Shown here: positions 1 to 5,364 of the stretch, piece by piece
Numbering within the stretch: position 1 is the stretch's first letter
Layout: the number at the start of each line of letters is the position of its first letter
Source of the DNA: Pseudomonadota bacterium
Lineage (GTDB): Bacteria > Pseudomonadota > Gammaproteobacteria > Burkholderiales > SG8-39
Assembly (NCBI GenBank): GCA_021848555.1
Contig: JAJZUN010000240.1
Span: forward strand, 1-5,364
Direction: 5' to 3'
Length of the DNA: 5,364 nt
Made by a program: the position numbers and the translations under genes
Notes under the pieces: generated by a model
The model's database searches: none
The model's input: only the letters and a program-made list of their open reading frames with translations
Told to the model about the DNA's origin: nothing

Positions 1-438
1 GCCTTTGAACACGATGTGCAGCACGCCGGCGAAGGCCAGCGCCACACCGCCCAGTTGTATCGCGCCCATGCGCTCTTTCAGCACGAAACGGGACATGAGG
101 GCGATCATGACCGGCGAGGTCGAATAGATCAGGGAAATATTGGTCGCCACCGTCGTGCGCGCGCCGACGTAGACGAAAGCGCCGCAGATCCACATGCCGA
201 GCCCGCCCAGAACCAGGTATTGCTTCCATTCGCGCCGGATCGCGATCGGATGGGCGGCGATTTCGCGCCACGACATCGCCCCCAGCAACAGGAACGCGAT
301 CAGCCAGCGGCCGAATGCCAGCGCGTGCGGCGCGACGGTGTGCACCGCGCTGCGTCCGACGAGGTAGTTGACGCTCCACAGGGCCGGCGCGATGAAAATC
401 AGGGCGTACGCCCATTGTTTGCGGTGTTTGGGGGTCAA
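1..438 (-). CDS. DMT-superfamily (EamA domain) inner-membrane transporter, C-terminus cut by the window edge
   Basis: Reading the minus strand from a TTG at 438 gives 146 codons without a stop, running off the left edge. The product is strongly hydrophobic, with about five membrane segments near residues 10-32, 38-57, 75-98, 101-120 and 125-145. This matches one EamA repeat; family members are usually about 300 residues with two repeats, so roughly half is missing here. Family-like features include an early Pro-Ala-Leu-Trp-Ser stretch followed by GRSAV, FGRW in segment 2, and SLIYSTSPV followed by LKER before segment 5. DMT proteins export or import small metabolites, and the substrate cannot be read from this sequence. 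The start is uncertain: no ATG or GTG lies in frame before Met55, neither TTG (438 or 456) has a clear Shine-Dalgarno sequence, and no in-frame stop closes the frame just upstream. The gene is divergent from mobA-moeA. Confidence 0.88.
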   Translation of the reverse strand, partial: MTPKHRKQWAYALIFIAPALWSVNYLVGRSAVHTVAPHALAFGRWLIAFLLLGAMSWREIAAHPIAIRREWKQYLVLGGLGMWICGAFVYVGARTTVATNISLIYSTSPVMIALMSRFVLKERMGAIQLGGVALAFAGVLHIVFKG

Positions 439-460
439 TTGAGCGCCAGGAAACAAGCAC

Positions 461-478
461 GGGGCGCGGTCGCGCCCC
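461..478. repeat. Perfect GC-rich inverted repeat in the divergent intergenic region
   Basis: Two 8-bp arms, GGGGCGCG and CGCGCCCC, are separated only by GT. The repeat sits just downstream of the predicted leftward start site, so it would lie in the 5' leader of the transporter mRNA, where it could form a very stable hairpin with a small loop, or act as a binding site for a dimeric regulator. No T-run follows on either strand, so it is not a normal intrinsic terminator. Its function is not known. Confidence 0.5.
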
Positions 479-487
479 GGCTGCGCA

Positions 488-493
488 ATTATA
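488..493 (-). promoter_or_regulatory. Perfect -10 hexamer of the leftward (DMT transporter) promoter
   Basis: The minus strand reads TATAAT at 493-488, an exact match to the sigma-70 -10 consensus in an otherwise GC-rich region. No convincing -35 box lies 16-18 bp upstream; the hexamers near 510-517 are CATGGA or ATGGAT-like. Transcription would start around 481, giving a leader of about 43 nt before the TTG at 438. The call rests on the -10 match and its position, and the missing -35 suggests a weak or activator-dependent promoter. Confidence 0.5.
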
Positions 494-571
494 GTGCAAG
501 CCCGCGGAAAATCCATGCAGCCGACGCTGGGACTGCGCAACTCTGATTCGCAACAAAGGCCTGCCAACCGC

Positions 572-577
572 TAGAAT
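572..577 (+). promoter_or_regulatory. Probable -10 box (TAGAAT) placed for a leaderless mobA-moeA transcript
   Basis: TAGAAT matches the sigma-70 -10 consensus at five of six bases. It ends only 6 bp before the ATG at 584, so a normal start site about 7 nt downstream would fall on or next to the start codon. A possible -35, TTCGCA at 547-552 (four of six matches to TTGACA), gives a long 19-bp spacer. No Shine-Dalgarno sequence precedes the ATG, which fits a leaderless or nearly leaderless mRNA. A promoter further upstream cannot be excluded. Confidence 0.5.
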
Positions 578-583
578 GGCGGC

Positions 584-2524
584 ATGTCAGACAATATTAC
601 CGGACTGATCCTCGCCGGCGGCCAGGGCCGGCGCATGGGCGGCGTCGACAAAGGGCTGCAGATGTTCCGCGGCAAGCGCCTGGTCGACCACGTCTACGAG
701 CGCCTCGCGCCGCAGGTCGGCGGCATCATCATCAACGCCAACCAGAACCACGACGCCTACAAGAGCTTTGGCGTGCGCGTGGTCAGCGACGCGATCGGCA
801 ATTTCGCCGGCCCGCTCGCCGGCCTGCACGCCGGCCTGTCGGTGTCGCGCCGCCCCTACCTCGCCACGGTGCCCTGCGATTCGCCCTTCCTGCCGGAGGA
901 TCTGGTCGAGCGCCTGAGGGCAAGGCTGAATGCATCGGGTGCCGCGATCGCGGTGGCCAAGACCGGGGGACGACCGGAGCCGGTGTTCTGCCTGGTGCGC
1001 AGCAGCGTCCTCGAGTCCCTCACCGCTTTCCTGAAAAGCGGCGGCCGCAAGGTCTATGACTGGTACGCCAGCCTGCCCTTGGTCGAGGTGGATTTCGACG
1101 ACCAGGCCGCAGCGTTCAGCAATATCAACACAGCCGCGCAGCTCGAGGGTTTGGAACAGCAGGGCACGGCGCCGACCGACGCAAAGCTCCCGGCGGCCGA
1201 TGCGATAGCGGCCCCGCCGGGCGGCGCGCCTGCGCGCACCGATTTACGCGACGCGCTCGCGCGCGTCGTGAGCTGCATGGACGATTACGATCCGAACTCG
1301 CTCAAGGTGGATAAAGCGCGCGAAGTCATCCACTCCCTGCTCACCCCGATCGCGACTAACGAAAAGCTCGCCGTGCGCGCGGCGCTGGGACGGGTGCTGG
1401 GCGCAGACATCATCTCCACGCTGGATGTGCCCGCGCACGACAACTCCGCCATGGACGGCTATGCGGTGCGCCACGCCGATCTTGAACCGACGGGAGAAAC
1501 CGAGCTGCGCCTGGCCGGCAGCGCGCTCGCGGGACGCCAGTTCGCGGGCAAACCCGGCAAACACGAATGCGTGCGCATCATGACCGGCGCGGTGATGCCG
1601 CAGGGCCTGGACACCGTGGTGATCCAGGAAATCGTCCAGGTCGAGGGTGACCGGATACGCATCCCCGCCGGCCAGAAGAAGGGGCAGAACCGCCGTCTCG
1701 CGGGCGAAGACCTGGCCGCGGGCAAGCCCGTGCTCAAGACCGGGCAGCCGGTGGGCCCGGCCGAGCTGGGCCTGATCGCCTCGCTCGGGCTGGCCGAAGT
1801 CACGGTGCGGCGGCGCCTGCGCGTGGCATTTTTCTCCACCGGCGACGAGCTGGCCTCGGTCGGCGCGGCGCTGAAACCGGGCGAGGTGTACGACAGCAAC
1901 CGCTATACGCTGTACGGCATGCTGTCGCGCCTGAACTGCGACCTGATCGACATGGGCGTGGTGCGCGACGACCCGGCCAGCCTGGAACGCGCGCTCAAGG
2001 CCGCGGCCGCCGATGCCGATGCGATCATCACCTCGGGCGGGGTGTCCGTGGGCGAGGCCGATTTCATCCGCGAACTGCTGGGCAAACTCGGCGAAGCCGT
2101 GTTCTGGAAAATCGCGATGAAGCCGGGCCGTCCCATGGCCTTCGGCAAAATCGCCCATGCCGGAAACGCAGCGCACTTCTTCGGACTGCCGGGCAATCCG
2201 GTCGCGGTCATGGTGACCTTCTATCAGTTCGTGCGCGACGCCCTGCTCGCGCTCTCGGGCCGCAGCGACGACTATGCGCTGCCGCTGCTGCAAGCGCCCT
2301 GCACTTGCGCCATCAAGAAGAACCCGGGACGCACCGAATACCAGCGCGGCCGGCTGGCGCGCGACGCGCGCGGCGCCTGGAGCGTATGCCCCACGGGCGC
2401 GCAGGGGTCGGGGGTGCTGCGCTCGATGGCGGAAGCCAACTGCTTCATCGTGCTCGAGCACGAGCGCGGCTCGGTCAAGCCGGGCGAACCGGTGCAGGTG
2501 CAGTTGTTCGACGGGCTGGTATAG
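584..2524 (+). CDS. MobA-MoeA fusion: molybdenum cofactor guanylyltransferase / molybdopterin molybdotransferase
   Basis: A 646-residue cytoplasmic enzyme with two complete molybdenum-cofactor domains. Residues 1-193 are MobA, which transfers GMP from GTP to Mo-molybdopterin. It has the nucleotide-binding loop LAGGQGRRMGG with VDKG at 21-24, Asn51, Asp69 and a metal-binding Asp99 in PCDSP. Residues 194-219 form an Ala/Pro/Gly-rich linker. Residues 220-646 are MoeA, which inserts molybdate into adenylylated molybdopterin. It shows DNSAMDGYAV (Asp291), RIMTG (Thr334), STGDE (Glu422), RDDP (Asp462), then SGGVSVGEAD, KPGRP and GLPGNPV. The four numbered residues align with E. coli MoeA Asp59, Thr100, Glu188 and Asp228, so both halves look active. 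The ATG at 584 is right because MobA begins immediately after it; there is no ribosome binding site. Internal starts (GTG 1268, ATG 1277) could in principle make separate MoeA. The two genes are usually separate, so the fusion is the unusual point. Confidence 0.95.
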   Translation: MSDNITGLILAGGQGRRMGGVDKGLQMFRGKRLVDHVYERLAPQVGGIIINANQNHDAYKSFGVRVVSDAIGNFAGPLAGLHAGLSVSRRPYLATVPCDSPFLPEDLVERLRARLNASGAAIAVAKTGGRPEPVFCLVRSSVLESLTAFLKSGGRKVYDWYASLPLVEVDFDDQAAAFSNINTAAQLEGLEQQGTAPTDAKLPAADAIAAPPGGAPARTDLRDALARVVSCMDDYDPNSLKVDKAREVIHSLLTPIATNEKLAVRAALGRVLGADIISTLDVPAHDNSAMDGYAVRHADLEPTGETELRLAGSALAGRQFAGKPGKHECVRIMTGAVMPQGLDTVVIQEIVQVEGDRIRIPAGQKKGQNRRLAGEDLAAGKPVLKTGQPVGPAELGLIASLGLAEVTVRRRLRVAFFSTGDELASVGAALKPGEVYDSNRYTLYGMLSRLNCDLIDMGVVRDDPASLERALKAAAADADAIITSGGVSVGEADFIRELLGKLGEAVFWKIAMKPGRPMAFGKIAHAGNAAHFFGLPGNPVAVMVTFYQFVRDALLALSGRSDDYALPLLQAPCTCAIKKNPGRTEYQRGRLARDARGAWSVCPTGAQGSGVLRSMAEANCFIVLEHERGSVKPGEPVQVQLFDGLV

Positions 2525-2534
2525 TTTGAACCCC

Positions 2535-3350
2535 ATGCAGCAGGCAAGCTCATTGCATCGCGCGCTGGCGCGGGCTCCCGGAGAACTCGCAACGGCGTTC
2601 CTGGGATGGGCCGCCAGCTGGTGGCGCGTGTTCCACTTCGGCGCGCTGGCGCTGGTGATGGCGCTGTCGCGCGCGACTTACGATAAAGAGAATCGCAGGA
2701 TTACGGCGAATCAGATCTACTTCACCGCCTGGCAGGTATTGCCCTGGTTCACGCTGCTGTCGGGCCTGCTCAGCCTGGTGTTGATCCGTATCGTCGTGGC
2801 GACCGCCCTCAGCTACGGCCTGTCGCAGTACGCGCTGGAGATGGTGGTGCGCGTGCTGGTGCTGGAGCTGATCCCTCTGTTCGCCGCGCTGTTCATCGCA
2901 CTGCGCTCGGGCGCCGCGATCAACACCGAGGTCACGCTGATGCACATCCGCGGCCACTTCATCGAGCAGCGCCGCGCGGGGGTGGACCCGCTGCGGCGCG
3001 AGCTCGTGCCGCGGGTGATAGGCAGCGCGGTGTCGGTGGTGGCGCTGACCGCCGTCAGCGGCGTGGTGGCGCTGCTGGTCGCCTACCTCGGCGTCTACGG
3101 ATTTTCACCCTGGGGCTTCGCCGGCTACACCCGCACCCTCGGCCAGGTGTTCGACCTGCAGGTGACGCTGGGCCTGGCGCTGAAGACGCTGCTGTTCGGC
3201 CTCGCCGTGGCCGTGATTCCGATCAGCGCCAGCCTGGAGACGCCGCGCGAAGTGCGTCTCGCACCCGTGGCCGTGCTGCGCGGCATGGTGCGGCTGTTCC
3301 TGGTGCTGGTGCTGCTCGAAGGCGCCTCCCTCGCGATCAAGTACCTGTAG
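2535..3350 (+). CDS. MlaE-type ABC lipid-transport permease
   Basis: A 271-residue integral inner-membrane protein of the MlaE/YrbE permease family, the membrane core of MCE lipid transporters that move phospholipids between inner and outer membranes. The best family signature is at residues 111-136, where ELIPLFAALF, LRSGAAI and TEVTLM follow the E. coli pattern ELGP...AGRAGSA...TAEIGLM; it is followed by GVDPLRRELVPR at 149-160, the conserved cytoplasmic coupling segment. Hydrophobic segments lie around 66-90, 103-123, 160-190, 205-230 and 245-268, preceded by an amphipathic N-terminal region with WAASWW. Length is typical. The ATG at 2535 lies 10 nt after the mobA-moeA stop without a clear Shine-Dalgarno sequence, so translation is probably coupled. 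The sequence is divergent from E. coli MlaE, so a specific mla gene name is not assigned. The partner MCE gene follows after 18 nt. Confidence 0.88.
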   Translation: MQQASSLHRALARAPGELATAFLGWAASWWRVFHFGALALVMALSRATYDKENRRITANQIYFTAWQVLPWFTLLSGLLSLVLIRIVVATALSYGLSQYALEMVVRVLVLELIPLFAALFIALRSGAAINTEVTLMHIRGHFIEQRRAGVDPLRRELVPRVIGSAVSVVALTAVSGVVALLVAYLGVYGFSPWGFAGYTRTLGQVFDLQVTLGLALKTLLFGLAVAVIPISASLETPREVRLAPVAVLRGMVRLFLVLVLLEGASLAIKYL

Positions 3351-3368
3351 GCCCCTGGCGAACCAGAG

Positions 3369-4346
3369 ATGCTGCCCGAACCCCAGCCCGCGCCGCTGAT
3401 TCCGCACGTCGAGTTCAAGGCCGCGCTGCTGCTCGCGCTGACGCTGGCGCTGATCGCCGGTTTTCTCGCCTATGTGATGTACGCGCGCGGCGTGTTCGAA
3501 GCGAAACAGCGCCTGGTGCTGGTCGCGGAGGACTCCGAGGGGGCCAAGGTCGGCATGGACCTCACCTTCTCGGGTTTCCCGATCGGACGCGTGCAGCGCA
3601 TCGAGCTCGCCGCGGACGGCAAGGCGCGCATCCTGATCGACGTGCCGCTGACCGATGCCCGCTGGCTGCGCAGCTCCACGATCTTTACCATGGAGCGCGG
3701 CCTGGTCGGCGACACCCGCATCCGCGCCTACACCGGCGTGCTGGACGATCCACCGCTGCCCGATGGAGCGGTACGGCCGGTGCTGCGCGGCGACGCAAGC
3801 GCGGAGATACCGCGCCTTATCGCCACCATGCGCGCCCTGCTCGAGAACCTGGAGCACATGTCGGGCGCCGAGTCCAGCCTCAATGCCAGCCTCGCCAACA
3901 TGCAGACCGTGACCGAACGCATGAAAGGCCGCCACGGAGCGCTGGCGGCCGTGCTCGGCAGCGAGGAAAACGCGCGCAAAGTGATCACCGCGCTCGATCG
4001 CGCGAATGCGCTGCTCGCGTCCGTGGGCGAGGTGTCGGCCAAACTGGACCGCATCATCGTCAAGACCGACGAGCGCGTGTTCGGCGCCGCCGGCGTGATG
4101 GACGAGACGCAAAAGGCGATAGTGCAGCTCAATGCGATGCTGCGCGAGGCGCGCGACAGCCTCAGGAAGGCCGATGCGGTGCTCGCCGAGGCGCAGGCGG
4201 TCGGCGCGAACGCGCGCACCGCCACCACCGATCTCGCCGCCCTGCGCGCCGAAGTGGAGGCGAGCCTGCGCAAGGTGGCGCACCTGGTGGACGAGATCAA
4301 TCGCAAGTGGCCGTTTGCCCGCGACACCGGGCTGAAGCTGCCGTGA
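3369..4346 (+). CDS. MlaD-type MCE-domain protein, membrane-anchored
   Basis: A 325-residue periplasmic protein anchored by one N-terminal membrane segment (about residues 18-38). An MCE domain follows at roughly 47-125, with the family pattern EDSEGAKVGMDLTFSGFPIG then VQRIEL. MCE domains form hexameric rings that bind lipids and sit on an MlaE-type permease. Residues 140-310 are heptad-rich, almost without Pro or Gly, and are predicted helical/coiled-coil, which may form a tube or needle as in longer MCE proteins. The C-terminus, INRKWPF ending in LKLP, is a pattern I associate with betaproteobacterial MCE proteins. E. coli MlaD is much shorter (about 183 residues), so this is an extended type. 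The start ATG has only weak ribosome-binding sequence, but the frame gives a sensible anchor. It overlaps the next gene by 4 nt. Confidence 0.9.
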   Translation: MLPEPQPAPLIPHVEFKAALLLALTLALIAGFLAYVMYARGVFEAKQRLVLVAEDSEGAKVGMDLTFSGFPIGRVQRIELAADGKARILIDVPLTDARWLRSSTIFTMERGLVGDTRIRAYTGVLDDPPLPDGAVRPVLRGDASAEIPRLIATMRALLENLEHMSGAESSLNASLANMQTVTERMKGRHGALAAVLGSEENARKVITALDRANALLASVGEVSAKLDRIIVKTDERVFGAAGVMDETQKAIVQLNAMLREARDSLRKADAVLAEAQAVGANARTATTDLAALRAEVEASLRKVAHLVDEINRKWPFARDTGLKLP

Positions 4347-4996
4347 GGGTCTTCCTCCCTGCCGCGGCACTCGTGCTCGCCGCCTGCGCCGGCAGCCCGG
4401 TGCCGCCCGACTGGCAGGCGAACGCGCAACAAGCGCTGAAGAATTTCGCGACCGCGTACTACGCCGGCAACACGCGACTGGCCGCGCAGGAGTTCGCCCG
4501 CGCACGCAGCGAAATCGGGGCGACCGGCCGCCCCGATCTTCTGGCGCGCGCCGAGCTCGTGCGCTGCGCCGCGCGCGTAGCGAGCCTGGAATTCGACGAT
4601 TGCCCGGATTACCAGGCGCTCGCCGCGGACGCGGGCGCCGGGGAGCGCGCCTACGCGGCTTTTCTCGCCGGACGCTGGCAGGGGCTGGATGCGTCCCTGC
4701 TCCCGGCGCAGCATCGCGCGCTGCTCGCGGCCGCGGCCGGCGCCGGCGCGCTCGCCGGAATAGAGGATCCGATGTCGCGCCTGGTCGCGGCGGGCGCGGC
4801 GTTCCGCAGCGGGCGCCTCGCACCCGAGGGCATCGCCGCCGCCGCAGAAACCGCATCGGCAAACGGCTGGCGCCGGCCTCTGCTCGCCTGGCTGGGCGTG
4901 GAGCTGGCGCGCGCGCAAGCGGCAGGCGACAAAGACGCCGCCGCACGCATCCGCCGCCGCATCGAAATCGTCACCAGCGGCGGCGCCGCGCCGTAG
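4343..4996 (+). CDS. Predicted lipoprotein of unrecognised family, in the MCE transport operon
   Basis: A 217-residue protein starting at a GTG that overlaps the stop of the MCE gene (GTGA, 4343-4346). This start is preferred because it gives a short, clean lipoprotein signal: Arg2, a hydrophobic core, and the lipobox LAAC with Cys15 as the lipidated residue. Ala16-Gly17 follow rather than Asp, which favours delivery to the outer membrane. A GTG at 4307 would hide the signal behind a polar extension. The mature part is Ala-rich and looks all-helical, with possible TPR-like helix pairs from residue 25 on; Cys75 and Cys87 could form a disulfide. The Ala-rich C-terminal part holds GWRRPLLAW. It does not show the features I expect of PqiC/DUF330 lipoproteins that accompany other MCE systems, so no function is named. 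By position it is probably the outer-membrane or periplasmic partner of the transporter. Confidence 0.85.
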   Translation: MRVFLPAAALVLAACAGSPVPPDWQANAQQALKNFATAYYAGNTRLAAQEFARARSEIGATGRPDLLARAELVRCAARVASLEFDDCPDYQALAADAGAGERAYAAFLAGRWQGLDASLLPAQHRALLAAAAGAGALAGIEDPMSRLVAAGAAFRSGRLAPEGIAAAAETASANGWRRPLLAWLGVELARAQAAGDKDAAARIRRRIEIVTSGGAAP

Positions 4997-5032
4997 TGCG
5001 CCGCGCCGGGCAGCAAGGGCGCGATCGACTCG

Positions 5033-5062
5033 AAACGACCGCCCCCGTTTACGGACGGTTTT
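5033..5062 (+). terminator. Weak candidate intrinsic terminator after the lipoprotein gene
   Basis: AAACGACCG (5033-5041) can pair imperfectly with CGGACGGTTT (5052-5061): CCG/CGG, an A-A mismatch, G-C, one bulged G, then AAAC/GTTT, with a 10-nt loop and a short run of four T. It lies 37 nt after the stop, between two convergent genes, and the A-run on the left arm could serve the minus strand. The imperfect stem and short T tract keep the confidence low. The rest of 4997-5123 shows nothing recognisable. Confidence 0.3.
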
Positions 5063-5123
5063 GAACTAGAGATCGGGCGCGTCCCGCTTCCGACCTGATT
5101 GGGCATAGCGCCGCCTGCTCATA

Positions 5124-5364
5124 TCAACGATTCACCCAGAATCCGGTGCCCTTGCCCAGCGTCTTGTTGCCGGCGATGAAATCGATATATCCCTTGCCCT
5201 GGATATAGTCAGAAAGCGCCGTCCCGCCTTGGGTTTCGAGCGACGGCGCGTAGAAAAACCACTTCGATGAACCGTTGTCCCAGGCCCACAGCGTGGTCAA
5301 TCCTGTCCCCGGCAGACTGGATTTCAGATTGGTGTTGAAGGCCGAAGGCGTGATGTCGTTGCCC
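5124..5364 (-). CDS. C-terminal end of a probably secreted Trp/Gly-rich protein, N-terminus beyond the window
   Basis: The minus-strand frame is open from the right edge to a TGA at 5126-5124, giving 79 residues. No start codon is visible because the gene continues outside the window. The segment reads as a compact beta-type module with LTTLWAWDN, SKWFFYAPS, ALSDYI, KGYIDF and a final GTGFWVN before Arg and stop. I recognise this W-WD...W-FYAPS...GFWVN pattern from the C-terminal ends of large exported or surface proteins in betaproteobacteria, where it behaves as a terminal domain, but I cannot name a function. It contains no Cys and is rich in Gly, Ser, Thr and aromatics, as expected of an extracellular fold. 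The stretch is visibly less GC-rich than the neighbouring operon, which may reflect a different history. It is convergent with the MCE operon. Confidence 0.75.
   Translation of the reverse strand, partial: GNDITPSAFNTNLKSSLPGTGLTTLWAWDNGSSKWFFYAPSLETQGGTALSDYIQGKGYIDFIAGNKTLGKGTGFWVNR

Noticed and set aside
16..546. Plus-strand open frame of 176 codons at the left edge
   Set aside because: It is rich in Arg, His, Gln and Asp without hydrophobic pattern, and it lies opposite the EamA transporter whose membrane segments are convincing.
439..583. Possible molybdenum-cofactor riboswitch upstream of mobA-moeA
   Set aside because: The predicted rightward transcript has almost no leader, and I see no conserved multi-stem arrangement in the region.
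2274..2534. N-terminal extension of the permease frame back into moeA
   Set aside because: The extra part is Arg/Ser/Cys-rich and out of frame over conserved MoeA sequence; the ATG at 2535 gives a normal MlaE length.
1244..2536. Minus-strand open frame (430 codons) opposite MoeA
   Set aside because: Low-complexity Arg/His/Ala composition and full overlap with a confidently identified MoeA domain; it is a shadow frame.
3105..4946. Long minus-strand open frame (613 codons) opposite the permease, MCE and lipoprotein genes
   Set aside because: Its translation is Arg/Ala/His-rich with no recognisable domain, as expected from the reverse frame of GC-rich coding DNA; the plus-strand genes have clear family motifs.
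4983..5008. 11-bp direct repeat GCGCCGCGCCG (4983-4993 and 4998-5008) around the lipoprotein stop codon
   Set aside because: Only two short copies of simple GC-rich sequence; expected by chance at this base composition.
1..5364. CRISPR array, tRNA or rRNA genes, insertion sequences, attachment sites, defence genes
   Set aside because: No regularly spaced repeats, cloverleaf-like sequences, transposase motifs or terminal inverted repeats were seen; the window is almost fully explained by ordinary genes.

Overview
The window is GC-rich chromosomal DNA. Its codon use and the protein variants it encodes point to a betaproteobacterium (Burkholderiales or Nitrosomonadales-like); examples are a MoeA opening with SC-x-DYDP and an MCE protein ending in INRKWPF...LP. 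This taxonomic placement is inferred from family resemblance only.

Layout. (1) Positions 1-438, minus strand: the N-terminal half of a DMT/EamA-type inner-membrane transporter, cut by the window edge. (2) Positions 439-583: a divergent intergenic region with a perfect TATAAT -10 box facing left, a GC-rich perfect inverted repeat, and a TAGAAT -10-like box so close to the next start codon that the rightward transcript may be leaderless. (3) Positions 584-2524, plus: one uninterrupted 646-residue ORF that joins a complete MobA (molybdenum cofactor guanylyltransferase) to a complete MoeA (molybdopterin molybdotransferase) through an Ala/Pro-rich linker. (4) Positions 2535-4996, plus: a tight three-gene set of MlaE-type permease, MlaD-type MCE protein and a small lipoprotein of unrecognised family. 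(5) Positions 4997-5123: a short intergenic stretch with a weak possible terminator. (6) Positions 5124-5364, minus: the C-terminal 79 residues of a Trp/Gly-rich, probably secreted protein.

How the genes fit together. The fusion combines two late steps of Mo-cofactor synthesis, molybdate insertion and GMP attachment, in one polypeptide. The permease, MCE protein and lipoprotein look like the membrane and envelope parts of a lipid-transport system of the Mla type. No ATPase gene accompanies them, so the ATPase must be encoded elsewhere or be shared. The permease starts only 10 nt after the mobA-moeA stop, so all four plus-strand genes are probably one transcription unit, although no functional link between cofactor synthesis and lipid transport is evident.

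Nothing here looks like a defence system, mobile element, CRISPR array or RNA gene. The points most worth a second look are the MobA-MoeA fusion, the ATPase-less MCE cassette with its unfamiliar lipoprotein, and the leaderless-type promoter.
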